A stretch of DNA of 56,628 bases, taken from assembly GCA_902806415.1 (NCBI GenBank), contig CADCWN010000008.1, forward strand, positions 1-56,628. The letters run 5' to 3'. Made by a program: the position numbers and the translations under genes. Every line of letters starts with the position of its first letter. Position 1 is the first letter of the stretch. Origin of the DNA: an uncultured Thermomicrobiales bacterium (GTDB lineage Bacteria > Chloroflexota > Chloroflexia > Thermomicrobiales > CADCWN01). Shown here one piece after another: positions 1-8,197 of this stretch. A model generated the notes under the pieces. The model was not told where the DNA came from. It made no database searches and saw only the letters and a list, made by a program, of their open reading frames with translations.

Positions 1-1637
1 GCCGCGCGCGCGCGACACCATTGTGTTAGCAGCGCTTGTCCGGGAATACCCACAGGTAAGCGAGCAAGTATACGCCCCACGGAGGCATACTCCGCAGCTT
101 GTATTGTCCTGGTGAGGATCGCTAGAGGGATAGAGGCTGCGGCGAGTGCCAGCAATACGCCGAGTAACGTCACCGTATTCTGAACGATAGGCCGACTGAG
201 ATAACCTATCGGCGCAAGGAGAACAACGATGAGAAATGGTCGGCTGAACGCGTCTCGCAGTAATTCCCACGGCTTGATGCACATCAGGTGATACGCGGTG
301 AAGAGGACGAAACTTACCGTTTGCGTGATGCTATTCAAGAACAGGGCAACTGCCGCGCCGAGGAGGCCGAAATGCGGGATGAGCACCAGGGCGAGCGGAA
401 TATGGATAAGCGCGCTCGCTATGGAGAAGGAGTTGTTGATTTCCGGCTTCCCCAGTGCTTCGCAGAAGGTGACCGATACCGCCGCCAACGCCTGGATGAA
501 GAATGCGACGATCAACCAGTGCATCACGGTGGAGCTTTCTGCTGCGATTTCCCGCCCCCGAGCACCGTTAATCCAGTAGGTGAGTACCAGATCAGACAGC
601 ATAAACAATGGCACCAAGGCGGCCACTGAGGCGAACGCGACAAGGCGACTTGCTCGTAGAAAGAGCTTCTGAAGTTCCACGCTCTCACCGCGCAGACGGC
701 TTACCCGCGGGTAGAGCGGACCTGTTAATTCGCCTAATATGGAAAATACGCGCTGCGTAACGTTCGAGGGGACGGCGTACAGCGCCACCCCGCTCACCCC
801 GAGGACTGTGCCAATCACGAATTGATCGAAGCGGAAGGATAGCACACCGCCAACAGTGCCAGCGAATTTAAAGGCGCTGAAGCGACTCAGTTCCCGGAAG
901 ACGTCTTTGTCAAATCCTGGACGGAAGAGAATTTCAGGTAACAGTTTGCGACTAATCAGCCAGAATATAAACGTGCCACACAGACTGGTAAGCAGGCTAA
1001 TGAGCATCATCCCTTGCAGGTTACCGCCCTGCCAGAGATAGGCGATCATGACGGCTTGGGAGATGGAGGACATCCCTACCATGCGGGCCGCCACGAGATC
1101 GTAGCGTTCCTGTGTCGTGGGAATGGCATTGAAGACGGCGAACCACATATTAACCGCGAAAGAGATGGTGCTAATGTACAAAGCGAAGCGCGCCGCAGCG
1201 GCGAGCGAGTCGGGTACACGGAGTAAGGTTGTAACCATCCAGGGAACGAGGAGTGCGAGGACCGTACCGCCGATAAGCCCCAGCCCAAGGTACAGACTGA
1301 GCGCAGTACTTACAATCTTCTGTATTCGTCCGTGATCACCCTGCCGGAATGCGTAACCGAGCGAGGTGATAAGCGCCGGTGTTATCCCCAGATCAAGCAA
1401 TCCGAGAATGCCGCCCAAAGTTGAGGCAAGAATGAATACTCCATAGGTGTCGGTACCCAAGCGATGGATGATCAGAGGGGTGGTAATGAGCGCCAGGAGT
1501 GATAATGAGCCGCGACCTCCTACATTAAGGATGATGTTTCGGAGTAATGAGGGGGCGGGCGAGGGCCGAGGTGACGTTGTCGGTGGCGACACCTGTTGAG
1601 GGGGCTTCTCTTGTAGCGCGTCCGGGGCTGGTTGCAA
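1..1637 (-). CDS. Wzx-like polysaccharide flippase (partial, runs off left edge)
   Basis: One reading frame stays open on the minus strand from about 1637 to the window edge, giving at least 545 residues. A Pro/Ser/Thr-rich N-terminal tail (residues about 10-35) is followed by a long series of hydrophobic segments typical of the MATE-like Wzx/RfbX lipid-linked oligosaccharide flippases. Recognisable pieces are TPLIIHRLGTDTYGVFILAS near the start, RFDQFVIGTVLGVSGVALYA in the middle, and a conserved-looking EALGKPEINN stretch late in the protein. The length suggests little is missing at the C-terminus. It is the third gene after a glycosyltransferase and a sugar transferase, so it should move their lipid-linked product across the membrane. 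The start is uncertain: TTG at 1637 lies 18 bases past the upstream stop; GTG at 1592 has an AGAGAAG site. Codons such as TTA, ATA and ACA are common here and rare in the neighbours, suggesting acquired DNA. Confidence 0.8.
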   Translation of the reverse strand, partial: MQPAPDALQEKPPQQVSPPTTSPRPSPAPSLLRNIILNVGGRGSLSLLALITTPLIIHRLGTDTYGVFILASTLGGILGLLDLGITPALITSLGYAFRQGDHGRIQKIVSTALSLYLGLGLIGGTVLALLVPWMVTTLLRVPDSLAAAARFALYISTISFAVNMWFAVFNAIPTTQERYDLVAARMVGMSSISQAVMIAYLWQGGNLQGMMLISLLTSLCGTFIFWLISRKLLPEILFRPGFDKDVFRELSRFSAFKFAGTVGGVLSFRFDQFVIGTVLGVSGVALYAVPSNVTQRVFSILGELTGPLYPRVSRLRGESVELQKLFLRASRLVAFASVAALVPLFMLSDLVLTYWINGARGREIAAESSTVMHWLIVAFFIQALAAVSVTFCEALGKPEINNSFSIASALIHIPLALVLIPHFGLLGAAVALFLNSITQTVSFVLFTAYHLMCIKPWELLRDAFSRPFLIVVLLAPIGYLSRPIVQNTVTLLGVLLALAAASIPLAILTRTIQAAEYASVGRILARLPVGIPGQALLTQWCRARA

Positions 1638-1654
1638 TCTTGGATCCCGCGTGA

Positions 1655-3070
1655 TTAGTATGCCCCGCGCCGCTTCAGCACGGCGCTGACGGTGAGCCCC
1701 AGGATGCGCAGGTCGAGCCAGAAGGAGTAGTTCTCCAGGTAGTAGATGTCGAAGTCGGTGTTCAGGTGCAGCGGCTTGTCGCTGCGCCCGTTCACCTGCC
1801 ACCAGCCGGTCAGGCCGGGGCGCAACTCCGTCCGCTTGTGCTGCCACGCCTCGTACTGCTCCGCGATGAACGGCTGCTCCGGGCGCGGCCCGACGATGCT
1901 CATCTCGCCGCGCAGGACGTTGACCAGTTGCGGCAACTCATCCAGGCTGGTCCGCCGCAGCAACCGCCCGATCCGCGTCACGCGCGGGTCGTTCACCACC
2001 TTGAAGACGCCGCGCTGGCGATCTTCCGGGCTGATGACCTCATTGAGGCGTTGATCGGCCCCGACCTGCATCGTGCGGAACTTCAGCATATCGAATTCGC
2101 AGCCGCCCTCGCCGACCCGTCGCGCGCGGTAGATCAGCGGCCCCGGCGAGTCCAGCTTGATCGCCGCCACGATCAGCAGGAGCAGCGGGGAGATCGCGAT
2201 CAGCCCCACCGTGCTCACGGCCCGGTCGAACGTGTACTTGACCAGCCTGCTCGGCAGGGTGAGGGCGGGGTCGCGCAGGCCGAGCAGCGGCAACCCTTCC
2301 ACATACTCGATCGTCGCGCGCGCCGAGGCGAGGTTGAGCACATCGGGCAGCAGGCGCACATCGACCGCCTGCTGCGTCAGTGCCTCGCTCAGGTGCAGCG
2401 CGACGGCGTGCTCCTCGGGCGGCAGCGCCAGCAGCACCGTCGTCACCTTCTGCGCCTTGATGATCGGGATCAACTGGCCCACCTGCCCGAGGATCGGGAA
2501 CGGCAAGCCCTCCGGCTGATCGCCCACGCCATCGGCGGCGATGAAGCCGACGACCGTTGTCGGCGGCCAGGCGCGCGAACGCTGGGCCAGCCGCTCGGCC
2601 AGCACCGCCGCCAGCCGCCCGGTGCCGATGATGGCGATCCGCACCGTCGCGCCCCGCCGCGACAAGGCCGCCGTCGCCCGGCGTACCAGCAGGTGTGTCG
2701 CCAGGATGACGAGGAGCGTGAGCGGGGCGTAGTAGACGAAGAGCAGTCGCGGCACGTCGCGGAAGCTCAGATAAAGGGCGGCGGCGAAGAGGAGGGCGAA
2801 GCCGCCGACCGAGGCGGTGATCCGCCCGAGCTCGCCGCGCCAGGTCACCGTCCAGCGCCACTCGTAGAGGCGGAAGTGGAAGGCACTCGCCAGCCAGAGG
2901 ACGAGGACGAGGAGATAGACCGCCCCGTTGAGGTAGCCGCGATCTTCCAGCTGGAGGCCGAAGGGGAGGGTGGTGCGCAGATACTCGGCGACCGACAGCG
3001 ACGCGAGTACCACCAGCGCGTCGATGATCAAGCAGGCGAGGACATAGCGATCGAGCGTCCGAGCGATCAT
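1655..3070 (-). CDS. Polyprenyl-phosphate sugar-1-phosphate transferase (WcaJ/WbaP-like)
   Basis: This 471-residue membrane enzyme is predicted to move a sugar-1-phosphate from its nucleotide carrier to undecaprenyl phosphate, the first step of exopolysaccharide repeat-unit assembly. The N-terminal third has about four membrane segments. The middle holds a Rossmann-like CoA_binding_3 domain starting at [20 protein letters not shown]. The C-terminal part is the bacterial sugar transferase domain, with a re-entrant hydrophobic helix ([20 protein letters not shown]), the KFRTM motif, [11 protein letters not shown] and MSIVGPRPE. Length is normal for the WcaJ/WbaP family. Its ATG overlaps the stop of the upstream glycosyltransferase by 4 bases (ATGA), so the two are translationally coupled. 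The exact sugar cannot be read from the sequence. Confidence 0.93.
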   Translation of the reverse strand: MIARTLDRYVLACLIIDALVVLASLSVAEYLRTTLPFGLQLEDRGYLNGAVYLLVLVLWLASAFHFRLYEWRWTVTWRGELGRITASVGGFALLFAAALYLSFRDVPRLLFVYYAPLTLLVILATHLLVRRATAALSRRGATVRIAIIGTGRLAAVLAERLAQRSRAWPPTTVVGFIAADGVGDQPEGLPFPILGQVGQLIPIIKAQKVTTVLLALPPEEHAVALHLSEALTQQAVDVRLLPDVLNLASARATIEYVEGLPLLGLRDPALTLPSRLVKYTFDRAVSTVGLIAISPLLLLIVAAIKLDSPGPLIYRARRVGEGGCEFDMLKFRTMQVGADQRLNEVISPEDRQRGVFKVVNDPRVTRIGRLLRRTSLDELPQLVNVLRGEMSIVGPRPEQPFIAEQYEAWQHKRTELRPGLTGWWQVNGRSDKPLHLNTDFDIYYLENYSFWLDLRILGLTVSAVLKRRGAY

Positions 3071-4218
3071 GCGCCCTCACCCCCCACCATCGTCGCGGCC
3101 CGACCGTTGCTGGCGATCAAGCGCGCGAACAGCGCCTCGTATTGGTCGGTGATCCGCTCCCAGCTGTAGCGCGCCGCGACGCGCTCGGCCGCGCGCGCGC
3201 CGAAGGTGGCGGCCAGCGCGGGATCGGCGAAGACGCGCCGCAGTTGCGCCGCCAGGTCCGCCCCGCCCCGCTCGCCGTCGTAGTAGAGGACCGCGTCGCC
3301 GCCGGTCTCGGCGTTGGTCGGGATTGCGTTGGCGATCACGCAGTTCCCGGCGGCCATCGCTTCCAGCAGGGCGGGGTGGGTGCCGGAGGCACCGGAGGTG
3401 AAGGCGTAGGCGTAGGCGTTGCTGTTCAGTTCCCAATAGCCATCGCCGAAGACGTAGCCGGGCAGCACCACCCGGTCGCCCGCGCGGGCGCGCAGCCCGG
3501 CGATATAGTCCGCCGCGTAGGGGGCGTCCCCGACGATCACCGCCTTCATCCCCGGCCGCAGCTCGTCGCCGAGCGCGGCGAAGGCGTCGACCAGATGGTC
3601 GGCGCAATTCTCCGGCACCAGGCGACCCACGTAGAGGACATAGCGCCCCGATTCCAGCCCGAGCCGGGCCAGCGTCTCGCCGGGTGGCAGCGGTTTGGCC
3701 TTGGCACCGTAGGCGATGCAGGTCGTCGGCAGGCCGAACTGGCGGAGATAATAGCGCTCGACGGTGCGCGAGTCGGTCACCACGGCGTGCGGGAATTTGG
3801 TCGCCAGCCACTCGGCGAGTTGGATATAGCGCTTCGCCGGCCCCGGCCACTTGTCGCGCTGCCAATCGAGCCCGTCCACATTCAGCGCGACCGGCATCCC
3901 GGCCAGCCGGGGCAGGATCGCGACCGGGCCGTTGCCGGCGATGAACATCATCACCATGTCGTGGCGGTCGGCCAGCAGGTGGAGGCAGGAGAGGGTGGTG
4001 TGGACGATCGTATCGAGATACTTGTTGCGCACCGTGGGGAGCTTGACGAGCCGCGCCCCCCGATAGGTCGCGCCGGGGTGGGTGATGTGGTGGCTGCGGC
4101 AATAGACGGTCACCCGGTGGCCCCGCTCGACGAGCCGGGCGCTCAGTTCCTCGACGCAGGTCTCGAAGCCGCTATAGCTGGCCGGGATACCGCGCGTCCC
4201 GACCATCGCTATCCGCAC
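3067..4218 (-). CDS. Glycosyltransferase family 4 with DUF1972 N-terminal domain
   Basis: This 383-residue GT-B enzyme probably adds a sugar, in related proteins often rhamnose, to a lipid-linked polysaccharide intermediate on the inner face of the membrane. The N-terminus RIAMVGTRGIPASYSGFET is the signature of the DUF1972 acceptor-side domain. The C-terminal Rossmann domain contains YVLYVGRLVPEN and the donor-binding region SGASGTHPALLEAMAAGNCV; the glutamate before AMAAG is the usual EX7E-type residue. The frame extends upstream to 4329, but I chose GTG at 4218 because the family begins exactly here and a GGGGGGA ribosome binding site lies 5-6 bases before it. It is first of a three-gene operon with the sugar transferase and flippase, read from the promoter at 4337-4365, leaving a leader of about 110 bases. 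Confidence 0.9.
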   Translation of the reverse strand: MRIAMVGTRGIPASYSGFETCVEELSARLVERGHRVTVYCRSHHITHPGATYRGARLVKLPTVRNKYLDTIVHTTLSCLHLLADRHDMVMMFIAGNGPVAILPRLAGMPVALNVDGLDWQRDKWPGPAKRYIQLAEWLATKFPHAVVTDSRTVERYYLRQFGLPTTCIAYGAKAKPLPPGETLARLGLESGRYVLYVGRLVPENCADHLVDAFAALGDELRPGMKAVIVGDAPYAADYIAGLRARAGDRVVLPGYVFGDGYWELNSNAYAYAFTSGASGTHPALLEAMAAGNCVIANAIPTNAETGGDAVLYYDGERGGADLAAQLRRVFADPALAATFGARAAERVAARYSWERITDQYEALFARLIASNGRAATMVGGEGA

Positions 4219-4336
4219 GAATCCCCCCTGTCGGCGTTCGCCGACGCACAACATAGCGCGCCCGGTCGCGGCAGCGTACTCGCGCCACCCAACATGATGT
4301 AACGGCGCACGCCGCTTCTGGTTGCGCACCGGTCAG

Positions 4337-4365
4337 AATATAGTCACCCCGCCGCGCGCTGTCAA
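4337..4365 (-). promoter_or_regulatory. Promoter of the polysaccharide operon
   Basis: On the minus strand TTGACA (4365-4360) and TATATT (4342-4337) are separated by exactly 17 bases. This is a near-perfect housekeeping sigma-factor promoter, with expected transcription start near 4330, upstream of the glycosyltransferase gene. Confidence 0.8.
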
Positions 4366-4437
4366 GGCGTGAACGGACAGGTGACAGGGCGAGCGGTGGC
4401 CCAGGTTGCCGGGGACTGCTCGCCGCCCGCCGGACCC

Positions 4438-4466
4438 TCGACAGCCCTGCGGGCGGTCGCTATACT
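4438..4466 (+). promoter_or_regulatory. Promoter of the small membrane protein gene
   Basis: TCGACA at 4438-4443 and TATACT at 4461-4466 are separated by 17 bases. Both boxes are close to consensus and the start of the downstream gene lies 48 bases beyond the -10 box. It is divergent from the polysaccharide operon promoter. Confidence 0.65.
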
Positions 4467-4513
4467 TCCCTGGTGAACGGGCAAAATTGCAGCGTGGGGA
4501 GGGTGGCGTCGGC

Positions 4514-5020
4514 ATGGGCGATTGGCTTAATCCCGCGAGATGGACGGAAGTACCGTTTGAAGACGAGATGCGCGGGCCGGTGGCCCTCACCTTCCTGGTC
4601 ATCTTCGCGCTCGGCTTCATCGCGGCGCTCGCTTTCTCCCTGCGCCCACCGGCGCGGATCAAGGCGCACGCGATCAAACGGCGGCTGGCGACGAACTACG
4701 CCAACTGGCTGATGTGGGCCTTCGGCTTCGGCCTCGTCTGCTATCTCTTCCAGCTGATGGGGCTACCGTTCCTCGGCTGGCGCGTCTGGACCTGGGTCAG
4801 CATTGTGACCGTCCTGGCCGTGGTCGGGTTCATCGCCTACCACTGGCGGACGAGGTATCGGTCGCGACTGGCCGCGTACGAGGCACAGCAGGCCAAGCGT
4901 TACTATCAGCAGCAGGCGCGCAAGCGCCCGATGGGTGCCGACGGTACAGCAGCGTCGCGCTCGCCGCGCGCCGAGAAGCGCCGCCAGCGTACCACCGGCA
5001 CCGTCGGGAAGGGCCGCTGA
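4514..5020 (+). CDS. Small integral membrane protein of unknown function
   Basis: I do not recognise a family for this 168-residue protein. It has three clear hydrophobic segments: around residues 17-37 (TFLVIFALGFIAALAFSL), 58-78 (WLMWAFGFGLVCYLFQLMGL) and 84-105 (VWTWVSIVTVLAVVGFIAYH). A basic, Gln-rich cytoplasmic tail follows (YEAQQAKRYYQQQARKR) and ends in Lys/Arg/Gly. I placed the start at ATG 4514, preceded by GGGGAGGG, rather than at the upstream in-frame ATG at 4406, because the promoter at 4438-4466 lies after that codon. It is monocistronic, bounded by its own promoter and a strong terminator. Confidence 0.75.
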   Translation: MGDWLNPARWTEVPFEDEMRGPVALTFLVIFALGFIAALAFSLRPPARIKAHAIKRRLATNYANWLMWAFGFGLVCYLFQLMGLPFLGWRVWTWVSIVTVLAVVGFIAYHWRTRYRSRLAAYEAQQAKRYYQQQARKRPMGADGTAASRSPRAEKRRQRTTGTVGKGR

Positions 5021-5051
5021 GCCGCCCACTGCCCCGCTGAACGGGATCGCT

Positions 5052-5099
5052 CGTCGAAGGGTCGGGGAATTGCAGCTCCCCCCGACCCTTCGACGTTTT
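5052..5099 (+). terminator. Rho-independent terminator
   Basis: A perfect 16-bp stem (5052-5067 with 5080-5095), a 12-base loop and a TTTT run at 5096-5099. It follows the small membrane protein gene by about 30 bases. Confidence 0.9.
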
Positions 5100-5241
5100 G
5101 GCTACGCGCAGGCGCTCTGGCAGGCGTATAGCTCCTACTTCAGCACGAAGCGCATCCCGTGGGGGCGATCGCGCTGCGGGCAGCGCGGTTGGCTGACAGG
5201 GCCGACTGCGCCGCGATCCGATGTCGCCGGGCAAAGCAACA

Positions 5242-5263
5242 GGGCGGGGCAATTGCCCCGCCC
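5242..5263 (-). terminator. Probable terminator of the SRP RNA gene
   Basis: A perfect 9-bp GC stem (GGGCGGGGC with GCCCCGCCC) around an AATT loop lies about 15 bases beyond the 3' end of the SRP RNA. On the minus strand it is followed by TGTTGCTTT, a weak T tract. Confidence 0.6.
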
Positions 5264-5278
5264 CGCGTATTTCCGGGA

Positions 5279-5546
5279 GGTCGTGCACCCTCCGTCGATC
5301 GTACCCCCGTGGCTATCCCCAGACGATCAGCTCAAGCCCAGCGACCCCGCGACACCCGGTGCATTCTCCTTAAGGCTGCTACCTTCCGGTCCTGACCTGG
5401 TTCGGAGCGCACCGCCGCGCAGGACTTTGCTCTCAACACATCACGAGAGGGTTAGTTCCATAGGGTCGGACCTCGAGAGGGAGTTCAATCCCGGTATAGC
5501 GAGTTCCGGGTTACAGGGTATCGCTAGCTCCCCATCTAGCACGACC
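5279..5546 (-). ncRNA. ffs: Signal recognition particle RNA, large bacterial type
   Basis: The minus strand carries the hallmark of SRP domain IV: CCAGGTCAGGACCGGAAGG followed by TAGCAGC, the Ffh-binding asymmetric loop and GGAA tetraloop. It is not the short 4.5S form. The 5' part (GTGCTAGATGGGGAGCTAGC, then CCCTGTAAC and a CTCTCGAGGT stretch) closely matches the Alu domain of the Bacillus subtilis scRNA as I remember it. The 5' end GGTCGTGC pairs with the 3' end GCACGACC at 5279-5286, closing the molecule at about 268 bases. The RNA forms the scaffold of the signal recognition particle with Ffh. The promoter at 5555-5583 and the hairpin at 5242-5263 fit these ends. Confidence 0.95.
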
Positions 5547-5554
5547 AGGGAGCA

Positions 5555-5583
5555 AGTGTAATGATCGCCGGGGCGGATGTCAA
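5555..5583 (-). promoter_or_regulatory. Promoter of the SRP RNA gene
   Basis: On the minus strand TTGACA (5583-5578) and TACACT (5560-5555) are spaced by 17 bases. The -10 box ends about 8 bases before the inferred 5' end of the SRP RNA, which independently supports that end. Confidence 0.85.
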
Positions 5584-5723
5584 TTTCTCCAGTGGCGCAG
5601 CCCGCTGCGGGCGCGATCCGCATCGCGAAAGGCCAGCACGGTTGCGGCTACAATGGCACCCGATGGTCGGGCGCGATCGGCGCGTTTCCAGATGGCAGAG
5701 TGATACCCGCAGGGGAGGGGATT

Positions 5724-6935
5724 ATGCTGGACACGGAAGTCACCGCGCGTTTGCGCGCGGCGGGCGAGCGGCAGATGGCCGCGACGGTCGAGTTCTGCCA
5801 GCGGCTGATCCGCCAGCCGAGTATGCCCGGCGAAGAGGGCGCGCTGGCGGGCCTGGTCAAGGCCGAGCTGGAGCGGATCGGCTACGACGACGCCTGGATC
5901 GATCGCGGCGGCAACGTGATCGGGGTGCTGCGCGGCTCCGGTGGCGGGCGGTCGCTGATGCTCAATACGCACCTCGATCATGTCGGCGTCGGCGATCCGG
6001 CCGACTGGCCCCACCACCCGTTCGCCGCCGCGATCGTCGATGGCGTGCTCTACGGGCGCGGTGCCAGTGACATTAAGGGCGCGCTCGCCCCGCAGGTCTA
6101 TGCCGCCGCCGTGCTGAAGGAGGCCGGGCTGCTGCCCGCGGGCGATCTCTACGTCACGGCGGTCGTGCAGGAGGAGGTGGGCGGGCTAGGCGCGCGAATC
6201 CTGGTCGAGGAGGTACGCACCGACGTGGCGATCCTCGGTGAGGCGACAGGCAACGGCTTGCGGCGCGGTCATCGCGGGCGAGTCGGGCTGTGGGTCGAGT
6301 TCACCGGCGTCGCGGCCCATGCCAGCGCCCCCGAGCGCGGCGCGAATCCGCATTACGCGCTGGCGCGATTCCTGGCCGCATTGGAGCGATTGCCGGGGCG
6401 ACCGGACGCGACCTTTGGTGGTTCGTCGGTCGCCCCGACGGTCCTGCACAGCAACAACGAGAGCACCAATGTTATCCCCGATGGGGTGCGCCTGTTCCTC
6501 GACTGGCGCAATGTCCCGGCGGAGTCGGCGGGGGAGATCGAGGCGACGGTGCGCGATCTCCTCGCGACCTCGCTGACCGGGCAGGTCACGGGGACCGTGC
6601 GCCGGGAGGAACGGACGACGCGCACCTATACCGGCGTCGAGGAGCGGGCGATCGTCGAGTCGCCCGCCTACGAACTCGCGGCGGATCATCCGCTGGTCAC
6701 CGGCGCGCGGGCGACCCTCGGCGATCTTTTCGGGCGCCCGATCGACGTTGGCACCTGGGACTTCGCCACCGATGGCGGGTGGTTCATGCGCGCCGGGATC
6801 GACACGATCGGGTTCTCACCGTGCGAGGAGCGCTACGCGCACACGATCCACGATCAACTCTCCTTGCCGATGTTGCAGGAGGGGCTGATCGGCTACGCCG
6901 CCCTCGCCCTCGCCCTCACCGCGCCGCGAGGGTGA
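5724..6935 (+). CDS. M20-family metal-dependent hydrolase (YgeY/ArgE/DapE-like)
   Basis: This 403-residue protein belongs to the zinc-dependent M20 peptidase/deacylase clan, which cleaves amide bonds of N-acyl amino acids or small peptides. Metal-binding motifs are in order: NTHLDHVGVGD (residues about 81-91), GRGASDIKG (111-119), the catalytic glutamate pair in VQEEVGGLG (about 147), LGEATG, and a C-terminal HTIHDQLS histidine near 375. The lid/dimerisation domain sits between them. Wording of the motifs is closest to the YgeY-like branch, but the substrate is not determined. I chose ATG 5724 because AGGGGAGGGG lies 4 bases upstream; the frame is open further back without a better site. The gene stands alone, convergent with the enolase-superfamily operon. 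Confidence 0.88.
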   Translation: MLDTEVTARLRAAGERQMAATVEFCQRLIRQPSMPGEEGALAGLVKAELERIGYDDAWIDRGGNVIGVLRGSGGGRSLMLNTHLDHVGVGDPADWPHHPFAAAIVDGVLYGRGASDIKGALAPQVYAAAVLKEAGLLPAGDLYVTAVVQEEVGGLGARILVEEVRTDVAILGEATGNGLRRGHRGRVGLWVEFTGVAAHASAPERGANPHYALARFLAALERLPGRPDATFGGSSVAPTVLHSNNESTNVIPDGVRLFLDWRNVPAESAGEIEATVRDLLATSLTGQVTGTVRREERTTRTYTGVEERAIVESPAYELAADHPLVTGARATLGDLFGRPIDVGTWDFATDGGWFMRAGIDTIGFSPCEERYAHTIHDQLSLPMLQEGLIGYAALALALTAPRG

Positions 6936-6948
6936 GCGCCCCCCGCGC

Positions 6949-7083
6949 TCAGGGTAATAAGTGCAGCAGCACGTACGCCGGGAGGGCCGGAAGCGGCACG
7001 GCGATGACGAGAGTGCCGCCCCGGGCGGTGATCACCAGCGCGAAAGGGAGGGCGGCCGCGTCCGCCGGCGACGGGGACGCCAC
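6949..7083 (-). CDS. Possible 44-residue hydrophobic peptide
   Basis: A GTG-initiated frame of 44 codons begins 17 bases after the stop of the enolase-superfamily gene. It encodes a strongly hydrophobic peptide with segments PFALVITARGGTLVIAVPL and YVLLHLLP. An AGGGGG element lies about 10 bases before the GTG. It could be one short membrane segment at the end of the cupin-exporter-enolase operon. High GC makes chance frames of this length common, so this is only a candidate. No family recognised. Confidence 0.3.
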   Translation of the reverse strand: MASPSPADAAALPFALVITARGGTLVIAVPLPALPAYVLLHLLP

Positions 7084-7099
7084 GCGCCATCGCCCCCTG

Positions 7100-8143
7100 C
7101 TACCCCCCGCCGCCGAAGCCCGGTTCCTCCGGCAGACGATACGCGCCGTCGATCAGGCCGGGGGCTGTCCCGTCGGTGGCGAGGCCGCTCTCCAGAAAGA
7201 GGGCGTTCGGCAGCGCCGCGAGGATGTGCAGATGGACGCCGCCGCCGTGCGACGCATAAGGAATATTGAAGGCATCGGCGAGCAGCCCGATTTCCAGGCA
7301 TTCGGTCACGCCCCCGGCGCGACGCAGGTCGGGCTGCACGATGTCCACGGCGCGACCCTCGAAGAGGGGCAGAAACTGGCGCTTGCCGTAATTGTTCTCG
7401 CCCGAGGCGATCGGGATCGTCAGCGCGTCGGCCAGCGCGGCCAGCCCGGCGGTGTCGTCGGCGCGCAGCGGCTCCTCGAACCAGTAGCAGCCCAACTCCT
7501 CGTAGACCCGGCCACGGCGCAGCGCCTCCGCGCGACCGAAGACTTGGTTGGCGTCGACCATCAGCAGCGGCTCGTCGCCGATCGCCGCGCGGGTCGCCCG
7601 GATCCGCGCCACATCCTCGGCCAGGGTCGCCGCGCCGACCTTCATCTTCACCCCGCGAAAGCCCACCTCGATCGCCCGCGCGCAGATCCGCTGCAACTCC
7701 GTGAGGTCGTAGTTTGACCAGCCGACCATCGCGTAAGCCGGCACGCGGTCCCGCTGCGCGCCGAGCAGCCGCCAGACCGGCTGCCCCGTCGCCCGCCCCA
7801 GCAAATCCCAGAGGGCAATGTCGATCCCGGCGATTCCGAGCAGCGCCAGCCCGGCGGTGCCGTGGTAATCGGTTAGTCGCCAGAGCTTGTCGCGGATCGC
7901 CCGGATCAGCGCGGGGTCGTCGCCGATGATCGCCGGGGCCAGAATCTCCTCGACCAGACTGGCGAGGACGGCGGGGCCGCGATCGAGCCGCCCGAAGCTG
8001 ATCGTGCCCCGCCCGACGATCCCTTCGTCGGTCGTCACGGTGATCCGGCACGCCCCGCTGGTATCGAGGACCTGGAGGGCATCGTTGAGCGGCCTGGGCC
8101 GACGGCGCGATTCGGCCTCTGCGGTGACGACGGTGATCTTCAT
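7100..8143 (-). CDS. Mandelate racemase/muconate lactonizing enzyme family protein
   Basis: This 347-residue enolase-superfamily enzyme would abstract a proton next to a carboxylate, with Mg2+ stabilising the enolate. The capping domain is residues 1-120 and the barrel follows. Catalytic features are the KxK pair K166/K168 (GVKMKVG), metal ligands D197 (MVDANQ), E223 or E224 (WFEEPL) and E249 (SGENNY), and a histidine at 299 (YASHGGGVH) in the usual seventh-strand region. This fits racemase/dehydratase subgroups acting on sugar acids or amino acid derivatives; the substrate is unknown. It follows the LysE-type exporter gene by 54 bases on the same strand, probably in one operon with it and the cupin gene, opposite a MocR regulator. 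Confidence 0.9.
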   Translation of the reverse strand: MKITVVTAEAESRRRPRPLNDALQVLDTSGACRITVTTDEGIVGRGTISFGRLDRGPAVLASLVEEILAPAIIGDDPALIRAIRDKLWRLTDYHGTAGLALLGIAGIDIALWDLLGRATGQPVWRLLGAQRDRVPAYAMVGWSNYDLTELQRICARAIEVGFRGVKMKVGAATLAEDVARIRATRAAIGDEPLLMVDANQVFGRAEALRRGRVYEELGCYWFEEPLRADDTAGLAALADALTIPIASGENNYGKRQFLPLFEGRAVDIVQPDLRRAGGVTECLEIGLLADAFNIPYASHGGGVHLHILAALPNALFLESGLATDGTAPGLIDGAYRLPEEPGFGGGG

Positions 8144-8197
8144 CGGTCTCCCTGCTCCTTTCCTTATTCCTTTGGCACGCGGGTGGTATGCCGGGAG

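Noticed and set aside
1766..3169. 467-codon open frame on the plus strand opposite the sugar transferase
   Set aside because: Rich in Arg, Gln, Asp and His with no motif; it mirrors a clear enzyme on the minus strand and results from high GC at third positions.
3142..4302. 386-codon plus-strand frame opposite the glycosyltransferase
   Set aside because: Composition is low-complexity Gly/Val/Arg/His; the minus strand encodes a well-conserved GT4 enzyme.
5100..5240. Possible second RNA gene next to the SRP RNA
   Set aside because: No tRNA-like arms, promoter or conserved motif could be found in it.
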